Below are positions 25,601 to 35,856 of a stretch of 64,000 nt of DNA, piece by piece. The DNA comes from Tipula vernalis (Eukaryota > Arthropoda > Insecta > Diptera > Tipulidae): NCBI GenBank assembly GCA_958295665.1, contig OY282558.1:327147106-327211105 (forward strand), read 5' to 3'. Positions within the stretch are counted from its first letter, which is position 1. Every line of letters starts with the position of its first letter. Under the pieces are notes generated by a model. It saw only the letters and a list, made by a program, of their open reading frames with translations, did no database searches and was not told the DNA's origin. A program made the position numbers and the translations under genes.

Positions 25601-26934
25601 AAACCACGATTTTTTTTACAAAACTGGTCATTAAACGTAATCTACGTAAGCTTTTAATTTCATTTCATTTCGTAACACATTTTCGCTGATTAATTTACTA
25701 ATAAAAATTTTAAAATTTTATGGCACTGACTTTGACCCGACTAATAAAAAATCAGCAAGTTGTCGTCTTATTTCCAATTTTTTCTTCTGTTGACATTGAT
25801 TTAGTTAAAACTGTTTCTTTGTGCCGTTACAAATAGAGTATTCTATTGTTACTCTAAAAGGTGTCATAAATTAAATTACAATGTCTTATCGCAAATTGCA
25901 CTGCACTTTTATTTACATAATAGTTTGTATAGTTTGAAATAGTAACAACTTAACAATTTTCTAATTAACGTAAATAAATTATTTGTATAATTAAATATGG
26001 AGTACTTACATAATATACATACTGTATAAATTTAATTAGCACATGTGCGCTCGTTTTCCGTAATCGTATAAAAAAAATGAATTTTCTAAAGCTTTAATTT
26101 TACGTTGCTAGATTAATCGTTTTAAAACCGCCCACATTAATTTCTGAGGATTCATGTTTTTTATTTAACCGTGAAATTACAAAATAACAACAACAAAATA
26201 TATTTTATTGAACTTGATAAAAAATAAAATTTATTTTTAGTTGTACGGCTATAAATAATAAATAACAAAACTAATAAAAATATTTCTATTGAGTTTTGAT
26301 TGCATGCCGTGGCCTAACTAGACAAGGATCTTGGCGCACAATTTCTACTATCCACTTTCAATTTATTTATGTAAAAGCCTTCGTCAAAAATGATTATTAG
26401 GTAAAGCCTATTCAAATAAAACCCTCAATATAAATATATGTTATACGTACTTAACTATCGTTTATATTGTGATAATGAATTAATATTAAATAAATGACCT
26501 TTCTTAATATGAACGTTTGAATCATCATAATTGTATAACAACGTAATCTCGCAGTTTACACTTGTTAATTGTGCGGTTTGTTTGAAAATGAATGTTAATT
26601 GTAACATAGGGTGTTTTACTGATTAAAATATGATAGAGACGTTTTTTTTTTGTTTTTTTTTTTTGTTTAAGGCAAACCCTTATTATAAATAAATTTATTT
26701 TGGACCAACATTTTCAAGAAACAACCTCGAGAAATCCAGCTAATATGGAAATACCTATCCTAAACCTACTAGTAGACGTGTTCTCTTAATCGTAATCTAT
26801 GTGAAATAGGTTATTACTTTCTTTTACTTTAGTAAAATAAAGTATAGTAATCATGAAAATTTTGGACCTTGAGATTTTTAGAGATTTATTTGTTTTGAGG
26901 TCCCCTGAGTCCGAAAAAGTGGGTTTCGAAATGG
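22691..26934. other. 4.2-kb AT-rich stretch without recognised gene
   Basis: No convincing ORF, splice-bounded exon or transposon end was seen. 22740-23540 is enriched in short reiterated words such as TTTTCGAGAT and GAAATTTTGA, consistent with very old repeats. A dozen short ORFs are no longer than chance for this composition. Confidence 0.4.
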
Positions 26935-27073
26935 TGTCTGTCTGTCAGTCTGTCAGTCTGTCAGTCTGTCAGTCTGTCAGTCTGTCAGTCTGTCAGTCTG
27001 TCAGTCTGTCAGTCTGTCAGTCTGTCAGTCTGTCTGTCAGTCCGTCAGTCCGTCAGTCTGTCAGTCTGTCTGT
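26935..27073. repeat. Octamer microsatellite (GTCTGTCA)n
   Basis: About 17 reiterations of an 8-bp unit alternating CTGT and CAGT, with two CCGT variants near the end. The flanks (26840-26930 and 27080-27210) are more GC-rich than the surroundings and contain CGGCTAACCGGAAGTGGCCA, so the tract probably sits inside a dispersed repeat. The overlapping SVCQ-repeat ORF is a by-product. Confidence 0.9.
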
Positions 27074-27881
27074 GTCCTCTCTACAGCCCAGATGGTTTAA
27101 CCCATCGAATTGAAACTTCAGATTTAAGCTTTTTTGATAAATTGGGAGGTCCCAGTGAATTTTACTCCAAATCGGCTAACCGGAAGTGGCCACTCCCTTG
27201 GTCCAAAAAATTTATTTTTCAAATATCTTCAAAAGTATAAGGTTTACAAAAAACTACTTAAAACAAAATGTTTCCAAAAATTAAAAACAAATAAAAATAA
27301 AAAATTAAAAATATAAAAAAAAATTTAAAAATTTAAAAATTAAAAAAAAAATTAAGAAAAAAATAAAATTTTTGAAAATTCTCTGTTCGTAAAAGAAAGT
27401 GTTGGCCACACCTCAATTTTTTTTCTTGTTTGCGTCTTTTATGTTTAGGCAGACAATAGAATATTTAATATAACTTGATATTGCTTTTTCGTTTTTTAAG
27501 CTGATAAAACAGATAATCTGGGGAGTCATTGGGATCGCCTGAAATACATTTGGAATTCTAAACAAATTTAAACTTCTTTCATCAGTTCACTTTGAATTTT
27601 GGCCTTCTGATTTTTTTAATGCTTCAATTGCTATTTGTAAATGGAAGTTCAATGCTATTAATTAAATTTGTTCAAAGACCTATTGTAAATGAATATAGTC
27701 TGCACTGTAACACTTGAATTTAGTCTGCTTTCCAAAGCGAGCATGTACTATCCTATTCAAAAGTATTCGTCGCACAACCTACTTTCAAATTTATATCAAT
27801 AATAATTTTTTTAAAACTAATAATTTTAATTAAATTAGATTAATTATTCCGCTTTACCCTCTGAAAAACGAAAAGAAAAAT
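27074..27881. other. AT-rich stretch, partly flank of the microsatellite repeat
   Basis: 27080-27210 looks like part of a repeat element around the octamer tract. 27230-27380 is nearly pure A/T. No gene. Confidence 0.4.
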
Positions 27882-28169
27882 CGGATGTAGCTTTTTCAAT
27901 ATAATTACAAAATTATTGCTTTGTTTTCGTTAAAATATTCTGGTGTACTATTTTCAAATTCAAAAAAATTCAAAAACATATTTAATTGGCTGGAAAATTT
28001 AATTTTTGCGGTTTTAAATAATTTTGTTCGGACGAAAAAAATTAAATTGTCATTTTCTCAGCCAATTAAATATGTTTTTTAATTTTTTTAATTTGAAAAT
28101 AGTACACCAGAAGATTTTTACGAAAACAAAGCAATAATTTTGGAATTATATCAAAAAAACTAAATCAGG
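27882..28169. mobile_element. Foldback MITE remnant
   Basis: Two inverse arms of roughly 110 bp around a spacer of about 70 bp: left arm contains TTATTGCTTTGTTTTCGT and CTGGTGTACTATTTTCAAAT, right arm the inverse ATTTGAAAATAGTACACCAG and ACGAAAACAAAGCAATAA. Non-coding; no clear target duplication. Confidence 0.75.
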
Positions 28170-28383
28170 CGCTTAACATTCCAATCAAAAAAATGTTTTA
28201 ATTTTAATTCCAGGAAAAATTATAGCTAATTTAATTTTGATCAAAAATATTTATCCAACGTGGAAAATTTTAAAACAAAGTCGTAAATCAATTAAATTTC
28301 AAATTATTTTTTATTAATTAAATAATGATTTAAACCATTAGGTTATTCCGGAAAATTAGCCGAATAGATAATAATTTTACGAA

Positions 28384-28684
28384 GATGAGAAATTGTTAAG
28401 AGTTTTGCAATTGAGTTTGGATCTGAGGAAGATTGTAAAAAATATATCATTTTTCAAGCATCTCATCAGGCTATAGCGACTGAACTGCTAACTCATTACG
28501 CTGATTTTTTTTCCTTTATATAGGAATCAACCAAGTACTTGTAGTAATAGCGAATTTTACAATTCCCATTTAAAAACTCTCAACAATTTCAATTCTATTA
28601 TATTTAACGCATACACGCGAATACAGTTCAGTCGCTTCATCAGATCGAAACTGAATTGCAAAACTTAACAATTTCTCCTCTTTG
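28384..28684. repeat. Imperfect inverted repeat next to the Penelope-like element
   Basis: 28384-28430 (GAGAAATTGTTAAGAGTTTT...) is the inverse of 28634-28684, and GCGACTGAACTG at 28480 is the inverse of CAGTTCAGTCGC at 28624. The arms are 45-50 bp. Function unknown; it may be part of an older, diverged repeat end. Confidence 0.55.
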
Positions 28685-28786
28685 TAAAATAGTGATTTGG
28701 TCACTTTTAGTAGATTTTGTATGTCGATTGATCAACTGAGGAGGTGACGTCAGGTAAAAGGTTTTATGTGGCTTTATAAACTGCAA

Positions 28787-29257
28787 TTATAAATTTATAA
28801 TAAAACAACTTAAGTTATTTTTAAATAATTTTAATTGAAAAAAATTTTTTTCCTTATAATAACAATATTTTACAAAATTTTTTAGAAGATCGATTTCGGA
28901 TTGACTCCTTCTTCGGTTCTTTTTTAACAACTATTATTTATTTTTAAAATTACTCTATTTATGTATGTTGTTTGTATTTAGATGCGGTGTTATTTAGCTC
29001 CTCCTACTTATGAACTATATACATTTAATTTAATTGTTTATTATACATATATTCCCTTCTACTTTGTTAGTATTATATATGATGAGGTCATAGATTTTAT
29101 TGGTTTTTGTATTAATTTTATCATTCAACAAGTTGTTGTTGTCTTTGTTTTTATATATTTCTAATTCCTCTAGCCTATTTAGTGTTTGTTCTTTTTTAAT
29201 TCTATATAATATTTTCAGGTTTGAATTGAAATCTGTATACGTATGTTTCTCTGATTT
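28787..29257 (-). repeat. Pseudo-LTR, coding-strand orientation
   Basis: Contains the C-terminal coding part (stop at 29030-29032) and 3' untranslated sequence. Inverse copy at 30992-31455. Confidence 0.85.
28894..28916 (-). ncRNA. Hammerhead-ribozyme-like core (left pseudo-LTR)
   Basis: Minus strand reads CCGAAGA-A-GGA-GTCAA-TCC-GAAA. This has the arrangement of a hammerhead core (CUGANGA, stem II GGA/UCC, GAAA) with one deviation, C for U at the second core position. Penelope-like elements are known to carry hammerhead motifs in their pseudo-LTRs. Stems I and III are not clear, so activity is doubtful. Confidence 0.35.
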
Positions 29258-30975
29258 TATGTGTTGTGCGTAATTGGATTTGGGTTCTGTTTTCTAATAT
29301 CGCTAATGTGTTCTTTGAATCTCTTTTCGAATGATCGGCCAGTTTGACCAACGTAGAATTTGGGACAATTATTGCATTTAATTTTGTACACCCCAGTATC
29401 CGTTGGTTGTCCTTGTTTATAGTATTTTAGTTTTTGTTCTATTTTATTGTTGGTTTTGTAAGCAGTCTTGTATGCTAGCCTATTGAATGTTTTGTGTATT
29501 ATGTTGCTTGTGATTTTGTTATATTCTACACTGACGTATTTTTTATTTTCGTTCCTGTCTAGTGGGGTTAAAGTGGTCATTGTTAGTTGGTTTAGTTTCA
29601 TTTTAATTCTATTGTTAATTTTGTCTATTAAAGTTGATTTGTATCCGTTTCTATTTGCTATGTGTTTAATAATTTTTAGTTCGTTATCGTAGTCGTTTTT
29701 GCACATTGGTATATTGTTAAGTCTGTGTATCATATGGTTGTAAGCTGATATTTTATGTTGGTAGGGATGGTGTGAATCGTAATGGATTGTATGGTCCGTT
29801 TGAGTCGGTTTCCTATAAACTCGGAAGGAGTGTTTGGAGTTATTGTTTTTTATTGTGAATCTAAAAAGTTAATTTCTTTGTCCGTTTCAGTTTCTAAAGT
29901 GAACTTTATTGTTGGTTGTTTATTGTTTATGTACTGATGTAGTTTGTCTAGTTGTCTTGATGAACCGTTAAATAATAAGATGATATCATCGACATACCTG
30001 TACCAATAAATTATGTTATTACGGTATATGTTGTTTACGTTTAAGACGTATTTATTTTCAAATTCTTTTGGGTATATATCAGCTATTGTTCCTGAAAGTG
30101 GGCTTCCCATCGGTAATCCTTCAATTTGTATGTAAAACTCGTTATTGTATGAGAAATAGTTTTGTTTTGTGATTTCAGATAATAAATTGGTTATTTCGTT
30201 TGTATCTATTGTTTTCACCCCATATTTTGTTAGTTTTTTTCTTATTATTTCTATGGTTTCTTTAATTGGTATGTTAGTGTACATGTTGGTTATGTCAAAC
30301 GAAGCTAGGTGGTTTGGCACTATTTGGAATATTAACTAATTTTATCTTATCTATTAATTCTAAGTTATTTTTTAGTGAATAATTATTTTCTAATTTGATG
30401 TATTCTTTTAACAATTTGTTGATATGTTTGGCTATTTTATACGTCGGTGCTGTGGTGAAATATAGTAACGGTCTTGTTTTCTGTATGTATTTTCGGCAAT
30501 CCTTTGATGCTTGGTGCAATGGGTTTTATTACTTTACACGATCTGATGGTTCTTTCACTTAGGATGCTTGTTGATTTATTTATGATTTGTTTTATTTTTG
30601 CGTTATAATCGTTGGTTGGATCAGCTTGTAATTTTTGAATATTGTTGTTTTCGATGTAGTCTTGGATTTTCTTGTTATATTCTGCAGTTGTCATTATAAC
30701 TATCGTGTTGCCTTTGTCAGCTTTTGTAACTATTGGTTGTTGGTTGTTATTTTATCTACTAAGTTTTTTATTAATTTTGCTTATGCTGTTTTGTTATTAT
30801 GCACTTGTTTATTTTTATTTTCACTTTTCTTGAGGTCGTTTATGATTAATGTTCTTATTTCTTGTTGGTCTTGGTGTTTGGTTTTTAATATTGAATTTTC
30901 AATGTTCAATAAATGTTTATAGAAATTTTTGATGTTATTGGTTGGATTTGAACAATGTTTGAATCCTTTCTCCAA
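29030..30975 (-). pseudogene. Penelope-like RT / GIY-YIG endonuclease, frameshifted
   Basis: Order from the 5' side: N-terminal EKGFKHCSNPTNN segment (30975-30781), KGLPKIH motif (about 30480-30500), RT palm with SFDITNMYTNIPI, GLPMGSPLSGTIAD and the catalytic YRYVDDIILLF (30320-29850), then a lysine-rich linker and GIY-YIG nuclease with GVYKIKCNNC and FYVGQTGRSFEKRFKEH (29733-29257). The tail continues in another frame into the pseudo-LTR. The RT catalytic aspartates and the GIY-YIG arginine (in GRSFEKR) are present. At least four frame breaks (near 30750, 30480, 30310, 29850-29760 and 29270) prevent a single product, so it is inactive although young. No ATG is apparent before the first segment. 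Confidence 0.88.
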
Positions 30976-30991
30976 TAATTTGATTTCTTAG

Positions 30992-31455
30992 AAATCAGAG
31001 AAACATACGTATACAGATTTCAATTCAAACCTGAAAATATTACATAGAATTAAAAAAGGACAAACACTAAACAGGCTAGAGGAATTAGAAATATATAAAA
31101 ACAAAGACAACAACAACTTGTTGAATGATAAAATCAATACAAAAACCAATAAAATCTATGACCTCATCATATATAATACTAACAAAGTAGAAGGGAATAT
31201 ATAATAAACAATTAAATTAAATGTATATATGTAGTTCATAAGTAGGAGGAGCTAAATAGCACCGCATCTAAAACATATATAAATAGAGTAATTTTAAGAA
31301 TAAATAATAGTTGTTAAAAAAGAACCGAAGAAGGAGTCAATCCGAAATCGATCTTCTAAAATATTTTGTAAAATATTGTTACTATAAGGAAAATTTTTTT
31401 TTTTCAATTAAAATTATTTAAAAATAACTTAAGTTGTTTTATTATAAATTTATAA
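30992..31455 (+). repeat. Inverted pseudo-LTR copy
   Basis: Inverse of 28787-29257. On the plus strand it encodes the same C-terminal peptide (ELEIYKNKDNNNLLNDK). It abuts the 5' side of the coding core, which lacks a recognisable start codon. Confidence 0.85.
31325..31347 (+). ncRNA. Hammerhead-ribozyme-like core (right pseudo-LTR)
   Basis: Identical to the 28894-28916 core in inverse orientation. A weak stem I could form between AGAA just upstream and TTCT at 31353-31356. Same reservation about the core substitution. Confidence 0.35.
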
Positions 31456-31589
31456 GTGACAAAATATACACAAGCAAAATGGATATACACCATTATAACT
31501 CAATTATAAATTCTTGTTTCATGATGAAATATTATCGTACACAAGGATAATTAGTACATGCAACTATGCAAATATCTTGAATATAGTTA

Positions 31590-32480
31590 CACTAGCGAGC
31601 AAAAATGGACAAATAAATAGGGAATTCTTATTTTTTTCAGTACTACGGTTTTATAAAGATAAATAAAGAAGAACTGCTTTATGCGTTTTAATTTAAATTT
31701 CACTAGAATATCCTTGAATAACAAAATTAACCGTTATTTATTTAACTTATCTTTTCATAATTCAAAATATGAAACATTGCACATTCTGCCAATTTAGGTC
31801 GTTTTCAAAATTTTAAATTACCGTATTATTATTTTGCTACATGCTATTTCGAGATATTACTCATTCGTTATTCAATCGTTGAACAGAACTAGTCGATTTT
31901 TATTAAGTTTTAGTTATGAACAAAATACCAACGGGACTACAGAATTTTATCAAATCGTTGACTGCGTGACTAGTTGCTCAAAGAAATGGTATTAGGCCTA
32001 CGTAGAAGAATTAAAACACCGTTAGAGGCAGCTAAAACCATAAACAAAACTGTAAGCGAATAAACAGCCAGATGGGCACTTAAAAGAATTGGATTTGTCA
32101 GCAGGGTCAAACTGAAAAAATCGGCTTTATCCAATAAAAATGTAAAAGCACGTTTAAAGTTTGCAAAAAGAGAATAAAACTTGTAATGCGGAAGATTGGA
32201 AACGAATTAATTGGTCAGGTGAAACCAAAATAAACCGTTTCCAACCAGATGGAACAAAATACTATTATGGCACAGATCTGGCAATAAATTACAGAAGCAC
32301 CAAGTCAAAGAAACTGTAAAACATGATGGATGAAGTTTGATGGTTTGGTGTTATTTTACTTGACGGCACTTTGGCCCTTTAGTAAAAATATTTATAATAA
32401 TGAGCAAGACGGTGTTCCCAAACTCACTGATTCAAAATTTAATTTCGGGAACATGTAGTTTGGTCTAACGCAAATAGTCC
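31590..32480 (+). pseudogene. Decayed Tc1-type transposase
   Basis: Starts at a TA (31588-31589) followed by CACTAGCGAGCAAAAATGG, like the termini of Tc1-family elements. Frame-shifting translation gives ALKRIGFVSRVKLKK-like (32068-32130), NKNVKARLKFAKR-like (32136-32175), ETKINRFQPDGTKYY-like (32220-32270), the residual SLMVWC-like block after AAACATGATGGATG (about 32320) and QDGVPKLT (about 32410, matching the second-aspartate motif QDNAP.H). Numerous stops. The second-aspartate region and the C-terminal part are badly decayed, and the 3' terminus was not found. Confidence 0.75.
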
Positions 32481-33460
32481 TTCTCACTACGATTAAACAT
32501 CATGAAACACTGAATTGAAATTTTCGTCTCAGTTTGTTTTTGATCAATAATTAACCATTGCGGTGTCCTTAAAAACTCAACGTGCTTGCGGCATAATTTA
32601 CTAATATTAATTTGTTTCAATCCTTAGTGGCCGATAATGAGAGAGATTTATTTACCAGACATCGGCATTGTGTTATCATTAAAATTGGTTGGAACACACC
32701 AAGATTTCACACTAAATCAAAAGAAGATGACTGAAATGGTGGTGTAGTCGCGTTCAAATCGCCTCTTCTACTTTAGTATACATTTCTAAATTATTTGGTC
32801 GTGATTTAAATGTAATTACTGAAATATCAATGTGGTGAACAATAATATACGAGTATAACAAATTATAATTCTGTAGTTGATTCTTGTATAAATATTATAC
32901 TTAATTCCGTGACGAAACATAAAATCAAAAACTAATAATAAATTAATTAATGTAAGATAATTTGTTGTGTAATTATGTTAATAAAGTGCTGTTAACCTAA
33001 TGTGATGTGTTACATAATTCATAAATATTTCGTAAAGTGCATTGATGGACATTTGTATAATAATAATATTTAATAATGATCGAAACCAAACTCGAAAAGC
33101 ATAAATCGTACACTATACGTAAAATACCTGTACACTTTATGAACAATTTTTTCGTCTGTGGCTCGGGCTTTAAATAATGTTAAAATGCTTAAGAATTAAA
33201 ACGGATTTGGTTTCATAAAATTAAATAAACCTTGCGAAGCTTGTGCACCTAACTGTAAAAAATTCATTATGTACATAAATTAAATTTTAATTGAATCAAT
33301 ATTGTTTTGTTGGTAGTAATATTCAGAACAATATTAGCTCTATATAAAAAATCATTTTAAGACATTGTTTTACGTATTTTAAGACATTGTTTAAAAATTT
33401 AATTAAACGTCATGCCCCCTGTACTAAAAATCTTTAAGTTCTAAAGAAAAAATTTATAAA
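32481..33460. other. AT-rich non-coding stretch
   Basis: No gene recognised; the first 300 bp may be the unrecognisable end of the Tc1 remnant. Confidence 0.4.
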
Positions 33461-34063
33461 TTGTTAATTAATTTAAAAGTGACTAGTTATCTTACAGTGT
33501 CTAGAAACAGATCGGCGGTAACTAGTAGCAAATTTGCAGAAAAATTTCAAATCCTTGTCGACAAGATCAAACATGGACAATTAAAATGCCAGATTAGTTC
33601 AATATTGTCAAGAATCGACGAAATGTATAAGCAGATTACCACTTTGAATGATCGGCTGGATGGCATTGAAATTGACAAGGGATTATTTGATTTAATTACC
33701 TAGTCAATAAAATTACTGCAGCAATAAAATTTAACATCGATTTGCATATGTACCAAGCCTTCATTAATTTTTTGTTTCAAAGTCAACGGCCACTGAGATC
33801 TTCCTTAAATACTGATTGAAACAGAACTTGTTGCTAAAAGATATTCAGATTGCGTCTAGTTCCGGAATTTATATTAATTATGTATTAATGGCTAAAACTC
33901 ATGAAATTTTTGTAGAAGTTAAAAAATTGCATCTACATACATTGCAGCGCCTAAAAAATCTAAGTCACTGCTCTAATACAACAATTGGCGTTAAAGACAT
34001 AACAGATTTAGTCGAAAATCGGCAAACGAGATCTAAGTCTTCATCGATTACAACATTACAATA
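33461..34063 (+). pseudogene. Possible LINE ORF1 remnant (coiled coil)
   Basis: Two short open segments. 33461-33703 encodes a predicted coiled-coil-like stretch (SSILSRIDEMYKQITTLNDR) and 33816-34064 encodes EVKKLHLHTLQRLKNL and ENRQTRSKSSSITTLQ before a stop. This composition is richer in polar helical residues than the AT-rich flanks. Coiled coils are common in LINE ORF1 proteins, but no diagnostic domain is visible, so the call is tentative. Confidence 0.3.
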
Positions 34064-35326
34064 GTCAGCTTATTTAACTAATTTTGGAGTATGGGTGAAT
34101 TTTTATTTCTATTATCAAATTTTGTTTTTGTTTTTTGTTTCTTTATTACCACCTATTATGTTTTATTAATGTTATCAAAGTTATTTATTTTTAAGAAATT
34201 TAGTTTTAGAAAATTTAGTAACGACTAGTATCAGAGCACCCTGTATTTTATAGAGCCATAATCAAAAAATCTGAGCTTTTATAAGGGAATTAGAACCGAG
34301 GAAAAAACGGAACTTTTCATAGTAAAACACACAAAACATATGGGAAATCACTTTTTTTCCTAAGACAAATTTTTAAATGAAAACGTTACAAATTCTTAAT
34401 TATGATTTCTGAAATACTTTCATAAATGTTTGAATTTCAACATACATATATGAATGTCGTTGAAGTAAATCGTTTTCATTTTCTTATAATAATTGATTTA
34501 TTTAAACCAAAATATAAGAAAAATTTCATAACAACAGCATTCTGGTCAAATTAAAATAAAAGCTTACTACGATTCGTTGGTCATTAAGTCAATATACATT
34601 ACATAGATGGCAGTGATGGCCGTAAAAATTTGGAAAAATCGTACCAAAAATTACCACCTGGGGAAATTTCAAGTTCAGAAATTGTAGGAAAAGCAAAACA
34701 AATTCACAAAATATAGGAACGTTTGTTAATGGGGCATGCATATAGTAAAAATACTTGCCGCTATTTTTGTGACAGCACGTTCGTTTCCAGGATAGAATCA
34801 AAATGTCATTTGTGTTTTCCATCAAAATCTATAGTAAAAATAAATAACATGAAACAATTTTTATATTTTAAAATATTTCTAAGTAGTGTCAGTAAAAAGA
34901 ATAGTTTTAAATAAGTGAAATGTTATATGGTTAACTGTTTTAAACAAAAAAACCATTCGGGTTTTTAATTAAATTCTATTTAATATAGTGAAATACCTTT
35001 AACCTTAAAAAGTTTTGTTTCCTCCGTTTCTATCGCACTACTTATAAATTTTTAAAAATTGTTTCATGTTGGGTTTTTGGTTGCATATTAATTGCTTGCT
35101 TAGTATTAAGTTTTATACATGTATTTTAGTGTTGTTCATCATTTAAAATAGTTTCAGAATATTTGAGTATATATAGCAGTGAAAATTGCAAATGTTGTTG
35201 AATTAAAAAAAAAATTAAATCTCTTAGGAGCGAAAACCACAGGAAATAAAAAAAATTTATTAAACAGGTGATTTTTATTCTGTTATTACCTAATCATAAA
35301 TCAAATTAAAAACAAATACTTTCTAG

Positions 35327-35559
35327 ATTAAACTTATGGCAAGGTCTTGACCTAAGTAGGAGCCAATATCCAATAAAAGTTGTCCCTGCAGCCTGTCAGC
35401 AGCCATTCCCAGTTGATAAGGAGCCGTATCAAGACCTCTCACTGTTAAACTACAAAGAAGTGGAATGGTTGACTCCGACAGGTATTCAATTATATTTTAA
35501 GGAACGAGGGGAAGTTAAAGGTGACCAGCAAGGCAGAAGACTATTCCACTCACGCTTCT
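35327..35559 (+). CDS. Exon-like ORF inside the THAP/DDE transposon, opposite strand
   Basis: Bounded by a T-rich acceptor (CTTTCTAG, AG at 35325-35326) and a strong donor (TTCT then GTAAGA at 35560). Open for 77 codons (begins LNLWQGLDLSRSQYPIKVV, contains EVEWLTPTGIQLYFKERGEV and ends RRLFHSRF), with GC content well above the surroundings. If not spliced at 35560 the frame continues through F-rich sequence to a stop at 35687, with AATAAA at 35783 and 35795. It lies convergent to the transposase gene. It may be a second transposon gene (some related DDE groups carry one) or a captured host exon. I do not recognise the family, and no partner exon was identified with confidence. Confidence 0.5.
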
Positions 35560-35826
35560 GTAAGAAAATAACATTTTATTCAATTGGTTTCGATATTTTT
35601 TTTTTTAAATTACTTCATGAGCATCGTATAAGAGTATGTGTAGTACGTACTAACAATTTAATATTTTGTATATTTGTTTTATTTTAATTTTCGCTGGAAA
35701 TGTATAATCTAGCACATCAAATTATATTTTAATTAACATATCTATTATTTTAATGTCAGCGCTGGAAAATCGATATTTATAAAATAAATAATTGAATAAA
35801 AAAAAAAATAAATCTTAGTATTTTTT

Positions 35827-35832
35827 TTTATT
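35827..35832 (-). other. Polyadenylation signal of the THAP/DDE gene
   Basis: AATAAA on the minus strand (TTTATT on plus) 25 bp beyond the transposase stop. Confidence 0.5.
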
Positions 35833-35856
35833 GTCACAATTAAATATAATGGTAAG

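Larger units (their letters stand above)
28787..31455 (-). mobile_element. Penelope-like element with inverted pseudo-LTRs
   Basis: A 2.67-kb element read on the minus strand: a coding core with reverse transcriptase and a C-terminal GIY-YIG endonuclease, flanked by inverse copies of about 465-470 bp (28787-29257 and 30992-31455). Penelope-like elements are known for RT plus GIY-YIG and for pseudo-LTRs in direct or inverted arrangement. The 3' repeat includes the last ~70 codons of the protein, and so does its inverse copy at the other end. The two copies differ at only a few percent of positions, so insertion is moderately recent. Confidence 0.9.

Noticed and set aside
26853..27113. 86-codon ORF rich in SVCQ repeats
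   Set aside because: Translation of the octamer microsatellite.
28459..28485. CTGATGAG on the minus strand as a hammerhead core
   Set aside because: No stem II can form between CTGATGA and the next GAAA, and it is outside the pseudo-LTR.
30635..30922. Plus-strand 95-codon ORF within the Penelope-like element
   Set aside because: Antisense to the recognisable RT/GIY-YIG coding strand; hydrophobic shadow of lysine/asparagine-rich coding.
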